NCBI RefSeq assembly: GCF_024362365.1 | Contig: NZ_CP101464.1 | Location: 620,001 to 684,000 of the forward strand | Direction: 5' to 3' | Source of the DNA: Janibacter sp. CX7 | GTDB lineage: Bacteria; Actinomycetota; Actinomycetes; Actinomycetales; Dermatophilaceae | DNA length: 64,000 nucleotides | Shown: one piece after another, positions 39,088 to 48,161 of the stretch | How the letters are laid out: each line of letters starts with the position of its first letter | Position numbering within the stretch: position 1 is the stretch's first letter | Notes under the pieces: generated by a model | Databases searched by the model: none | What the model was told of the DNA's origin: nothing | The model's input: only the letters and a program-made list of their open reading frames with translations | Position numbers and translations under genes: made by a program

Positions 39088-40093
39088 CGGTCATCAGCCG
39101 GGTGACCTTCTCGGAGTCGAGGCCGAAGGGGTCGACGTCGGGCGACTCGAGGGAGTCGAGAGTGGGCAGGTCCGGGTCGGAGGCGGCGCCGGTGGCGACC
39201 GCGTACTCCTTCGAGCCGCTCGTCTCGAGGACCTGCTGGCCCTCCTTCGAGAGGACGTAGTCGACGAACTGCTGGGCCTCGTCGGCGTGCTTGGCGTTCT
39301 TGAGCACGCCCGCGGCGGAGAGGCTGACGAAGGCGCCGGGGTCCTCGTGCTTGAAGTAGTGCAGCTTGGTGCTGGCCGTGCCCTCCTTGGTCTCGGCCTG
39401 GTCGCGGTACCAGTAGTAGTGGTAGATGACGCCCATCGGGACCTCGCCGGCGTTGACGGCCTTCATCGTCGCGATGTTGTTCTCGTAGATGCGCGCATTG
39501 GTCTTCATGCCCTCGAGCCAGGTCTTCGTCTTCGCCTCGCCCTGGTCGGCGAGCATGCCGGCGACGATCGCCTGGAAGTCGGCGCCCGTCGCGCCGGCGC
39601 CCCACTGGTCCTTGTACTCCGGGTCCTGCAGGTCCATGAGCGAGGCCGGCAGGTCCTTGGCGTCGATCTTGTCGGGGTTGTAGACGAGGACGGTGGACCG
39701 GGCGGCCACGCTCGTCCAGTCGCCGCTGCTGGGGCGGCGGTCCTCGGGCACCTTGGCGAGCGTCTTCGCGTCGATGGGGGCGAGCAGCTTTGCCTCCTCG
39801 ACGAGAGTCATCGCGGGGCTGTTCTCGGTGAGGAAGACGTCGGCGGGCGAGGCATCGCCCTCCTGGACGATCTGGTGACCCATCGAGGAGTCCTTGCCGG
39901 CGCGGACCTGCGTCTTGATGCCGGTCTTCTTGGTGAAGCCCTCGGCCCAGGCCTTGGTGAGGGTGTCGTGCTGGCTGGAGTAGATCTGCAGCGCGTCCGG
40001 GTCGGTCGCCGGGCCGTCCGAGCCGCCGCAGGCGGCGAGGGCGAGGACGGAGGCGCCGAGGGCGCTCACCATGAGGGTGCGTCGGGTCATCAT
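39071..40093 (-). CDS. Iron ABC transporter substrate-binding lipoprotein (FbpA/FutA-like)
   Basis: A 340-residue extracytoplasmic binding protein of the Fe3+ type. The signal ends in lipobox LAAC (Cys near 22). ALQIYSSQHDTLTKAWAEGFTKKTGI, GEVPMGVIYHYYWYRDQAE and the paired tyrosines in the latter match the ferric-binding transferrin-like pocket. GGAGA lies 7 nt before the ATG at 40093. Only 18 bp separate it from the upstream fusion gene, so both should share the transcript controlled at 42689-42707. Confidence 0.9.
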   Translation of the reverse strand: MMTRRTLMVSALGASVLALAACGGSDGPATDPDALQIYSSQHDTLTKAWAEGFTKKTGIKTQVRAGKDSSMGHQIVQEGDASPADVFLTENSPAMTLVEEAKLLAPIDAKTLAKVPEDRRPSSGDWTSVAARSTVLVYNPDKIDAKDLPASLMDLQDPEYKDQWGAGATGADFQAIVAGMLADQGEAKTKTWLEGMKTNARIYENNIATMKAVNAGEVPMGVIYHYYWYRDQAETKEGTASTKLHYFKHEDPGAFVSLSAAGVLKNAKHADEAQQFVDYVLSKEGQQVLETSGSKEYAVATGAASDPDLPTLDSLESPDVDPFGLDSEKVTRLMTDAGLL

Positions 40094-40111
40094 CGCGGGG
40101 TCTCCGATCGT

Positions 40112-42688
40112 TCAGGCGGTCTCGGCCCGGGGGCCGGTCGGTGCGGGGGCGGGACGGCGGTCCCGGGTGGCCAGGTCGGCCAGGGCGTGCGTCGGGCGCT
40201 GCAGCAGCCACCACAGCACGACCCCGAGGACGAGGGACCCGGCCAGGGCGAGCCACGGGTCGTCCACGACCCGGAAGACCTGCCACTGGACGAGGTAGAT
40301 GTGCAGCGACGCGGCCGCGACGAGCCCGAGCGGGAGGGCGAGGGGGCGCGGGAGCGGCACGCGCGGGACGAGGCCGAGGACGGCGATCGCGACGAGCACC
40401 GTCAGGCCGCGGCTGGGCTCGACGAAGAAGTCCCACATGCCGACGGCGGTGAGCGCCAGGGTCGCCGCGCGCTGGCGGTGGGTGCGGGCGGCGCCGAGGG
40501 CCATGCCCAGGGCGAAGAGCCACAGGACGGACCCGGGCAGGCCACGCGTCGCGCCGGTCGACTCCGGGACGAGGATCCACCGGGGCACCAGGGCGACCGC
40601 GGCCAGGGCCATGCTCCACGCCCACGGGTGGCGCACGTGGAGCCGCCCGAGCGCGGGCACGGAGACGAGCGCGAGGGCGAGCACGCTGCAGGCGAGCAGG
40701 GCCTCGATGAACCACAGGTTGATCCGGGCGCCCCACTCGACCTCGCCCACGAGCCAGTTGACGAGCAGCACGTTCTCCCAGCCGTAGCCCGAGGCGGTGA
40801 CCAGCCCGAAGAGGGCGACCGCCATCGACGGCACCGCGAAGGTCGCGATCGAGCGCAGGCCGCGTCGGCGCCGCTCCGCGGGCCGCGGGTCGTCGAGGGT
40901 GAACTTGGTGAGCGACCAGCCGGCGAGGGCGAGGAGGGTGTGCGCGCCGCCGGGGACGGAGATGATCCCGAGGTGGCTGGCGCAGATCGCCAGGGCGGCG
41001 AGAGCGCGCACGACGACGGGTGTCTCGGCCCAGCGCACGACGCGTCCGGGGGTGCCGGCCTGCGCCGCGAGACGACGAAGGGGGACCCGGTGCCAGCCGT
41101 CGGGGAGGGGCCCGAGGGCCCGCTCGAGGGCGACCGAGGTCTGCACGAGGCTGTAGGAGTCCCCGCCCAGCTCGGCGAAGGAGCGGTCCGGGTCGACGTC
41201 CTCGCGCCGCAGGGCGGCGGCGACGAGGGCGACGGTGGCGGCGAGCTGGTCGCCGGAGGGCAGGGGGTCGCCGGTCGTCGCCGCGAGCGCGCGCTCGCGG
41301 CACGCGGCCCGGTCGGTCTTGCCGTTGGGCAGCCGGGGCAGCTCGGCGACGGTGTCGACGATGACGGCCCCGGGGGCGAGGCCGGCGGCCCGGACCGCCC
41401 GCTCGCGGACCGAGCGGACGAGGTGGGGGTTGCCCCCTTCGTCGGTGACGAGGGTGACGAGGAGGTGGCGGGCGTCGGCGGTGACGACCACCTCGTGACC
41501 GGCATCCGCGAGCGCGTCGGCGACGCGGCCGAGGTCGATGCGCAGGCCGAGGACCTTGGCGATGTCGTCGCGGCGGCCGACGATACGCACGCGGCCGTCG
41601 TCCAGCCGCCCGAGGTCGCCGGTGCGCAGCTCGGCGACCATGCGGCCGAGGGCGAGCTCGTCGGGGTGCTCGGCGTAGCCGAGCATGACGCCGGGGCCGG
41701 TGAAGACGAGCTCGCCGACCTCGTCGCTCCCGCCCGGGACGTCGTGGTCCAGGCGGAAGGCCGAGGCGGCGACGGCCCGCCCGACCGCGTCCGGGTGCTC
41801 GAGGACCTCGGCGCCGCGCTGGATCGCCATCCGGGCGGTCGCCTCGGTCTGGCCGTACATCACCGCGAGCTCCCAGCCCTGGCGCCGGCCGAGCACCGCG
41901 AACTCGCGCACCCGCTCGACGCCGAGCGCGCCGCCGGCCTGGGTCACGAGGCGCAGCCCGGGCGTCCCGGCGCGCAGGCGCGCATCGACGAGGTCGAAGG
42001 TGTGCGGCACCCCCGCGAGGACGGTGACGCGGTGCTCGGCCTGCAGCCGCCAGAACTCGTCGTCGGTCACCGAGCGCTCGGTGACGACGATGCCGCCGCC
42101 GGCGAGGAGCGCGCTGTGCAGGACGGACAGGCCGTAGCAGTAGTGGAGGGGGAGTGAGGTGATCGCGCGGTCGTCCGCGCGCAGGCCCAGGCCCTCGGCG
42201 ATGGCTGCGGCGTTGCTCGTGAGGTTGTCGTGCGAGAGGCGCACGAGCTTGGGGCTGCCGGTGCTGCCGGAGGTCGACAGCAGCAGCGCGAGGTCGGGGT
42301 GCAGCAGGTGCTGGGGCTCGGTCGAGAGGGCCTCGACGCGCTCGCCGACGAGCCTCACGTCCGGGGCGAAGCGCTCGGTGACCGACTCCGCGCCCGGTCC
42401 GGTGACGAGCCCGACGTGACCGGCGGCGAGCACCGCCAGGTGGGCCACGACACCCGGGACGTCGCGCGTCGGGTGGAGGTGGACCAGGCGACGACCGGTC
42501 GCCGCGTCGGGCAGGCGCTCCGCGAGCGCCGCGACCCGTGCCGCCAGGTCGGCGTGCGTCAGCACCCGGTCGCCGTCGAGGAGCGCGGGACGGGTCGACC
42601 CGGGGTGGACGAAGGGGGCGGTCCCCCGGCCCGGGACGCGCTCGGGAGCCGGGCGGGCCACCTCCGTGAGCGTCGCCGTGGGAGTCAT
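40112..42688 (-). CDS. Adenylation - carrier protein - membrane acyltransferase fusion protein
   Basis: 858 residues in three parts. (1) ANL-type adenylation domain, about 30-470: TSGSTGSPK (139-147), YGQTE (279-283), RTGDL (355-359) and C-terminal lysine motif LPNGKTDR (Lys457). (2) Carrier domain about 480-545 with the phosphopantetheine serine in LGGDS (Ser511). (3) About 555-830, some ten hydrophobic helices of the acyltransferase-3 type with the R-x10-H motif (Arg561, His572). The A4 region (LPLHYCYGLS) lacks the Asp that binds the alpha-amino group of amino acids, so an acyl or aryl acid substrate is likelier. Architecture suggests activation, tethering and transfer of an acyl group across or onto the membrane in one protein, recalling DltA/DltC/DltB. 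First gene of the iron operon. Confidence 0.85.
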   Translation of the reverse strand: MTPTATLTEVARPAPERVPGRGTAPFVHPGSTRPALLDGDRVLTHADLAARVAALAERLPDAATGRRLVHLHPTRDVPGVVAHLAVLAAGHVGLVTGPGAESVTERFAPDVRLVGERVEALSTEPQHLLHPDLALLLSTSGSTGSPKLVRLSHDNLTSNAAAIAEGLGLRADDRAITSLPLHYCYGLSVLHSALLAGGGIVVTERSVTDDEFWRLQAEHRVTVLAGVPHTFDLVDARLRAGTPGLRLVTQAGGALGVERVREFAVLGRRQGWELAVMYGQTEATARMAIQRGAEVLEHPDAVGRAVAASAFRLDHDVPGGSDEVGELVFTGPGVMLGYAEHPDELALGRMVAELRTGDLGRLDDGRVRIVGRRDDIAKVLGLRIDLGRVADALADAGHEVVVTADARHLLVTLVTDEGGNPHLVRSVRERAVRAAGLAPGAVIVDTVAELPRLPNGKTDRAACRERALAATTGDPLPSGDQLAATVALVAAALRREDVDPDRSFAELGGDSYSLVQTSVALERALGPLPDGWHRVPLRRLAAQAGTPGRVVRWAETPVVVRALAALAICASHLGIISVPGGAHTLLALAGWSLTKFTLDDPRPAERRRRGLRSIATFAVPSMAVALFGLVTASGYGWENVLLVNWLVGEVEWGARINLWFIEALLACSVLALALVSVPALGRLHVRHPWAWSMALAAVALVPRWILVPESTGATRGLPGSVLWLFALGMALGAARTHRQRAATLALTAVGMWDFFVEPSRGLTVLVAIAVLGLVPRVPLPRPLALPLGLVAAASLHIYLVQWQVFRVVDDPWLALAGSLVLGVVLWWLLQRPTHALADLATRDRRPAPAPTGPRAETA

Positions 42689-42707
42689 GTTGGTGTGCCT
42701 ATCCTTA
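42689..42707 (-). promoter_or_regulatory. Putative IdeR/DtxR iron box
   Basis: On the minus strand, TAAGGATAGGCACACCAAC directly precedes the ATG of the fusion gene. Against the consensus TTAGGTTAGGCTAACCTAA I count 13 of 19 matches, including the central TAGGC and the ACC half-site. It overlaps TAGGCA, a possible -10 hexamer 7 nt before the ATG, so a bound iron regulator would block transcription. It also lies upstream of the divergent transferase gene. Confidence 0.6.
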
Positions 42708-42749
42708 GTAGCTAGGGCGAGAGTACAACCGTTGATGTCAGGACCTCAC

Positions 42750-43298
42750 ATGGACAACCACGTCGTGGACGTCTGGTGGTCGGACCTGCGGGCGATGGAC
42801 CTGGCGCTCCTGCCGCTGCTCGACCCGGTCGAGGCGGCACGGGCCGCGGGCATCGCCGGCTCGGCCGACCTCGGGCGCTTCGTCGTCGGGGCGTGGCTGC
42901 TGCGGGTCGCAGTGGGGGCCGCGACGGGGACCGACCCCCGCTCCGTCGCCGTCGAGCGGACCTGCACCGACTGCGGCGGGCCGCACGGGCGGCCGCTCGT
43001 GCACGGCACGCACGTGAGCGTCGCGCACGCCGGGCCGCTCGTCCTCGTCGCCACCGCTGCGGTGCCGGTCGGTGTCGACGTCGAGTCGCTCCGGCGCGGA
43101 GGGGACGTCGCCGGATGGGTCGTCGAGGAGGCGACCTTCAAGGCCACGGGGGCGCGCTCGTCAGCCGGCGTCCGGGTCGTCGATCTCGAGGTCCCGGTGC
43201 CGGGCTACCGCGCGGCGCTCGCCGTGGCCGGCGCCGACGTCACCCTCGTCACGCACGGGCCGTCGGAGTCGGCCGCCGCTCAGCGCAGCGCGAGGTAA
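42750..43298 (+). CDS. 4'-phosphopantetheinyl transferase (Sfp-type)
   Basis: A compact 182-residue Sfp-family transferase that converts apo- to holo-carrier proteins using CoA. The signatures are SVAHAG (90-95), GVDVES (108-113; Mg-binding Asp110, Glu112) and W-x2-EEATFKATG (Trp123, Glu126/127, Lys131). It is divergent from the fusion gene, whose carrier domain is its obvious substrate. Start chosen at 42750 because AGGA lies 7 nt upstream; an ATG at 42735 without such a site would add five residues. Its last 19 bases overlap the convergent GNAT gene. Confidence 0.85.
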   Translation: MDNHVVDVWWSDLRAMDLALLPLLDPVEAARAAGIAGSADLGRFVVGAWLLRVAVGAATGTDPRSVAVERTCTDCGGPHGRPLVHGTHVSVAHAGPLVLVATAAVPVGVDVESLRRGGDVAGWVVEEATFKATGARSSAGVRVVDLEVPVPGYRAALAVAGADVTLVTHGPSESAAAQRSAR

Positions 43299-44287
43299 AC
43301 GTAGTCGTGGTGGGTCGTCAGGCCCATATCGCGGTAGAGGTGCTGGGCGGGCGCGTTGCCCGGCTCGACCTGCAGGTAGGTCAGGCTGGCGCCGTCGGCT
43401 GCGGCTGCCCGCAGCGACTCGACCGTGAGCCATCGGCCGACGCCGCGGCCGCGGTGCTCGGGGGCGACGTGCAGGCCGAAGACGCCGGCCCACCCGTCGC
43501 TCAGTGCCACGCGCACGACGCCGGCGGTGCTCCCTTCGTCGTCGTGGGCGGTGAGGAAGACCTGGTGGCGGGGCAGAGCGAGGATCTCCCGGGCCGCGTC
43601 GCGGTGCTCGAGGACCCGCGGCGAGCTGCCGGCGAGCCACGCCTCGTCGACGTGGTCGCGGCACTCCGCGGTGATGCCCGCGGGCGCGGGGACGGGCGCG
43701 TCGAGCAGGGTGTCCGTCCACCCCGTGAGCACCTCGGCGACGGTGCGCTCGCGGTAGCCGCGGTCGAGGAGCAGCCGGCCGAGGGCGTCGTCCGCGGTGC
43801 CGGCACCGGCCGGCCGGGGGAGCATGACGAGCGGAGGGAGGTCGCGCTCGGCGTACCAGGCCTCCACGGCGTCGACGGCCTCCGGCAGGGGCAGGCCCGG
43901 GTCGCCCACGGGCAGAGCGGAGTTGGAGCGACCGGTCCACCCGAGACCGGCCCGCAGCAGCCAGCCGGAGCCCGGTGCGCCGAGCCAGGCCTCCTCGACG
44001 CCCGGCTGACCGCGGGTCATGACGAGGTGCAGGTCCTCGAGCGTGATGGCACGGTGCGGGGCGCCGCGACGGGTGGGCTTCGGAGGGATCACGCGCGCGG
44101 CGACGACCCGGTCACGGGCCACGGTGACGTCGCCGGTGCGGGTGGCGATGCACAGGTGGGTCGCGTCGATGTCGACGAGTTCGCCGACGGTGTCCGTGAG
44201 GGTGGGGCCCGCGGTCGGGGGCGGGTCGATCCGGGAGCGGACGGCGACGCGTTGACCTGTGGTGAGACCCGCGGGCAGATCACTCAT
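43280..44287 (-). CDS. GNAT-family N-acetyltransferase with N-terminal SH3-like domain
   Basis: 335 residues. An N-terminal beta-rich segment (about 1-75, TTGQRVAVRSRI, VGELVDIDATHLCI) precedes a two-part GNAT region whose acetyl-CoA loop is HVAPEHRGRGVGRWL near residue 275. Genes of this type commonly sit divergent from fdxA/dapC in actinobacteria. Acceptor unknown. The ATG at 44287 follows TACTAT (44301-44296) at 8 nt, overlapping the -10 hexamer of the divergent ferredoxin gene. Confidence 0.82.
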   Translation of the reverse strand: MSDLPAGLTTGQRVAVRSRIDPPPTAGPTLTDTVGELVDIDATHLCIATRTGDVTVARDRVVAARVIPPKPTRRGAPHRAITLEDLHLVMTRGQPGVEEAWLGAPGSGWLLRAGLGWTGRSNSALPVGDPGLPLPEAVDAVEAWYAERDLPPLVMLPRPAGAGTADDALGRLLLDRGYRERTVAEVLTGWTDTLLDAPVPAPAGITAECRDHVDEAWLAGSSPRVLEHRDAAREILALPRHQVFLTAHDDEGSTAGVVRVALSDGWAGVFGLHVAPEHRGRGVGRWLTVESLRAAAADGASLTYLQVEPGNAPAQHLYRDMGLTTHHDYVYLALR

Positions 44288-44295
44288 GGGGCGTC

Positions 44296-44302
44296 ATAGT
44301 AT
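44296..44302. promoter_or_regulatory. Overlapping back-to-back -10 elements for GNAT gene and fdxA
   Basis: ATAGTAT contains TAGTAT (44297-44302) on the plus strand, 7 nt before the fdxA ATG at 44310, and TACTAT (44301-44296) on the minus strand, 8 nt before the GNAT ATG at 44287. Neither gene has a Shine-Dalgarno. This repeats the arrangement at 3236-3245. Confidence 0.5.
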
Positions 44303-44309
44303 GTGCCGC

Positions 44310-44636
44310 ATGACGTATGTGATCGCGCAGCCTTGTGTGGACCTCAAGGACAAGGCCTGCATCGAGGAATGCCCGGTCGACTGCATCTACGAGGGCAAGC
44401 GCAGCCTCTACATCCACCCGGACGAGTGCGTCGACTGCGGTGCCTGCGAGCCCGTCTGCCCCGTCGAGGCCATCTACTACGAGGACGACACCCCCGAGGA
44501 GTGGGCCGACTACTACAAGGCCAACGTCGAGTTCTTCGACGACCTCGGCAGCCCGGGCGGCGCCGCGAAGATGGGCATGATCGACAAGGATCACCCGATC
44601 ATCGCCGCCCTGCCCCCGCAGGAGCACGACGAGTGA
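44310..44636 (+). CDS. fdxA: Seven-iron ferredoxin
   Basis: A 108-residue ferredoxin with one [3Fe-4S] and one [4Fe-4S] site: cysteines at 9, 17, 21 and 25 (QPCVDLKDKACIEECPVDC) and at 40, 43, 46 and 50 (ECVDCGACEPVC). It carries electrons, for instance to cytochromes P450. The ATG at 44301 is in frame, but 44310 is chosen because TAGTAT ends 7 nt before it, which fits leaderless initiation. Followed at 16 bp by dapC, the conserved actinobacterial order. Confidence 0.93.
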   Translation: MTYVIAQPCVDLKDKACIEECPVDCIYEGKRSLYIHPDECVDCGACEPVCPVEAIYYEDDTPEEWADYYKANVEFFDDLGSPGGAAKMGMIDKDHPIIAALPPQEHDE

Positions 44637-44652
44637 TGGTCGGCGCCCGCTG

Positions 44653-45816
44653 ATGGACCTGCCTGACTTCCCCTGGGACTCGCTCGCTCCTGCCAAGGAG
44701 CGGGCGAGCTCCTTTGTCTCCTCCGACCCCGCCCAGGGCGAGGGCATCGTCGACCTGTCGGTCGGCACCCCCGTCGACTCCACCCCCGAGGTGGTGCAGA
44801 CGGCCCTGCGCGACGCCGCTGACGCGCCCGGCTACCCGCAGACCTGGGGCACGGCCGACCTGCGCGAGGGCATCGCCGGCTGGTTCGAGCGCCGCCGCGG
44901 CGCCCCGGGCATCGACCCCGACGGCGTGCTGCCCACGGTGGGCTCCAAGGAGCTCGTCGCGTGGCTGCCGACCCTCATGGGCCTGGGCGCGGGCGACACC
45001 GTCGCCTTCCCCCGGGTGGCCTACCCGACCTACGACGTGGGCGCGCGGATGGCGGGGGCGACCCCCTTCGCCGCCGACGCCACGACCGCCTTCGGTCCCA
45101 CGACGTCGGCCACCGCACCCAAGCTGCTGTGGCTCAACACCCCGAGCAACCCCACGGGCAAGGTCCTGGGGGTCGAGCACCTGGCCAAGGTCGTCGCCTG
45201 GGCCCGTGAGCGCGGCGTCGTCGTCGCCTCCGACGAGTGCTATGCCGAGCTGGACTGGCGCACCGAGGAGGCGCGCGGCGAGGGCTACGACAGCCTGCCG
45301 ACGACGCCGTCGATCCTCGACCCGCGCGTCACCGGTGGCTCCCACGAGGGCCTGCTCGCCGTCTACTCGACCTCCAAGCAGTCCAACCTCGCGGGCTATC
45401 GCGCGGCCTTCGTCGCCGGTGACCCCGCCCTCGTGGGGCGGCTGCTCGAGGTGCGCAAGCACGCGGGCATGATCGTGCCGTGGCCGGTCCAGCGGGCGCT
45501 GCTCGCAGCCGTCGGCGACGACGCGCACGTCGCGGCCCAGCGGGAGATCTACCGGGCCCGCCGCGAGGTGCTGCGCCCGGCGCTCGAGGGCTTCGGCCTG
45601 CGCATCGACGACTCCGAGGCGGGCCTGTACCTCTGGGCGAGCGCGGGGGAGCCGAGCCGGGTGACCGTCGATCGGCTCGCGCAGCGCGGCATCCTCGTCG
45701 CGCCGGGCGACTTCTACGGCGCGGCCGGCGAGCAGCACGTGCGGGTCGCCCTCACGGCGACCGACCAACGCATCGCGATGGCGGCGGCCCGGCTGGCCGC
45801 CGGACCCGCATCGTGA
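44653..45816 (+). CDS. dapC: Succinyldiaminopimelate transaminase DapC
   Basis: A 387-residue class I/II PLP aminotransferase acting in the succinylase branch of lysine/meso-DAP synthesis. The PLP lysine is in YSTSKQSNLAGYRAAF and the cofactor-binding LWLNTPSNPTGKVLG and VVASDECYAELDW segments are intact. Neighbouring fdxA supports DapC over other aminotransferases, and dapD and dapE lie a few kilobases downstream. The ATG at 44653 has no strong Shine-Dalgarno. Confidence 0.9.
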   Translation: MDLPDFPWDSLAPAKERASSFVSSDPAQGEGIVDLSVGTPVDSTPEVVQTALRDAADAPGYPQTWGTADLREGIAGWFERRRGAPGIDPDGVLPTVGSKELVAWLPTLMGLGAGDTVAFPRVAYPTYDVGARMAGATPFAADATTAFGPTTSATAPKLLWLNTPSNPTGKVLGVEHLAKVVAWARERGVVVASDECYAELDWRTEEARGEGYDSLPTTPSILDPRVTGGSHEGLLAVYSTSKQSNLAGYRAAFVAGDPALVGRLLEVRKHAGMIVPWPVQRALLAAVGDDAHVAAQREIYRARREVLRPALEGFGLRIDDSEAGLYLWASAGEPSRVTVDRLAQRGILVAPGDFYGAAGEQHVRVALTATDQRIAMAAARLAAGPAS

Positions 45817-45901
45817 CCCAGCACACGGCTGGGGTAGTTTCAGTGATGACACCGCATGCCCGGGGCCACCGCCCCTGCGGCACGGCACGACCGAAGGGCT
45901 G

Positions 45902-47194
<1,293 letters not shown>

Positions 47195-47218
47195 GCCGCC
47201 ACCTGCGGCACGGCACGT

Positions 47219-47252
47219 CGACCCCCTTCGTCCTCACGGGCGGAGGGGGTCG
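47219..47252. terminator. Possible terminator between gltA and the convergent lysozyme-like gene
   Basis: CGACCCCC (47219-47226) and GGGGGTCG (47245-47252) form an 8-bp stem with an 18-nt loop in the 90-bp convergent spacer. No T-tract. Two copies of the CGAAGGGGG motif (47222 reversed, 47270) lie in the same spacer. Confidence 0.45.
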
Positions 47253-47284
47253 CCGCATGTCGGGCCGGGCGAAGGGGGGTGCGC

Positions 47285-48160
47285 TCAGCTCTCGTGGAGG
47301 GTGACGATGACGCGGGTGTCCTCGATCGGCTCGTCGGCGTCGCGCCACTGCATCGCGTCGTCCCCGGAGCCACGGACCCACTCGCGGTCGCCGACCTGCA
47401 CCCGCACGACGTTGCGGGCCTTGGCCTGGCCGACCGACCACGAGCCGACCGCCCACGCGTGGCGGGAGTCCGCGGCGGTGATGCTGATGGTCTGGCCGTC
47501 GGCGGTGCCGGAGTGCCCGGTCTCCTCGTCGAGCGCGGCGACGAAGCGGTCGGGGCGGCCGGCGGCCGTGGGGTCGTCGAGGCGGCAGACGAAGCCTTCG
47601 GGGGAGTGGCCGCTGAGGGCGGAGGCGATCGCCCGCCCCTCGTGCTCGTGGTCGGCGTAGGCCTCGGGGTAGCCGCTGCGCTGGACCTCCTGGGCGATCT
47701 CGGTGATCACCATCTGCTGCCACCCGTCGACCTTGACCAAGGCGTCGTAGAAGGCATTGGTCGCGTAGACCGGCTCCTGCAGCTGTGCCGCGGTGCCCCA
47801 GCCCTGGCTCGGTCGCTGCTGGAAGAGGCCGACGGAGTCGCGGTCGCCGTAGGAGAGGTTGCGCAGCTTCGACTCCTGGATCGCCGTGGCGATGCCGATC
47901 GTGCCGGCGCGGGCGGGCAGGCCGCGCTTGACCCCCAGGAGCACGATCGTGCTCGCGTGGTGCATCTGGTCGGGCGCGAAGGTGACCGTCTCGCCGAGGG
48001 CGGTCGCGCTGCACTGCTCGCCGAGGAAGAGGCCGATCCGGTCGCGGGCGTACCAGGCGCCGACCCCGACGACGAGCGCGAGCACGCACACGAGCGCGAC
48101 GACCCCGGACCAGCGCGGTCCGGAGTCGTCGGGCAGCGGTGGGTGCTCGGCCCTGGGCAC
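47285..48160 (-). CDS. Membrane-anchored lysozyme-like protein
   Basis: About 291 residues. A single helix (VVALVCVLALVVGVGAWYA) anchors an extracellular domain with TIGIATAIQESKLRNLSYG, DSVGLFQQRPSQGWG and YATNAFYDALVKVDGW, the lysozyme-like fold pattern with a catalytic Glu in QES. Such proteins are widespread in actinobacteria and likely cut or bind peptidoglycan; activity is unproven. The GTG at 48160 is chosen because it lies one base after the dapD stop; an ATG at 48217 would overlap dapD by over 50 bases. Operon with dapD. Confidence 0.75.
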   Translation of the reverse strand: MPRAEHPPLPDDSGPRWSGVVALVCVLALVVGVGAWYARDRIGLFLGEQCSATALGETVTFAPDQMHHASTIVLLGVKRGLPARAGTIGIATAIQESKLRNLSYGDRDSVGLFQQRPSQGWGTAAQLQEPVYATNAFYDALVKVDGWQQMVITEIAQEVQRSGYPEAYADHEHEGRAIASALSGHSPEGFVCRLDDPTAAGRPDRFVAALDEETGHSGTADGQTISITAADSRHAWAVGSWSVGQAKARNVVRVQVGDREWVRGSGDDAMQWRDADEPIEDTRVIVTLHES

Positions 48161-48161
48161 G

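Noticed and set aside
40112..43298. Non-ribosomal peptide siderophore cluster
   Set aside because: Only one adenylation-carrier unit is present; there is no condensation domain, thioesterase, hydroxylase or siderophore exporter, so a conventional peptide siderophore is unlikely.
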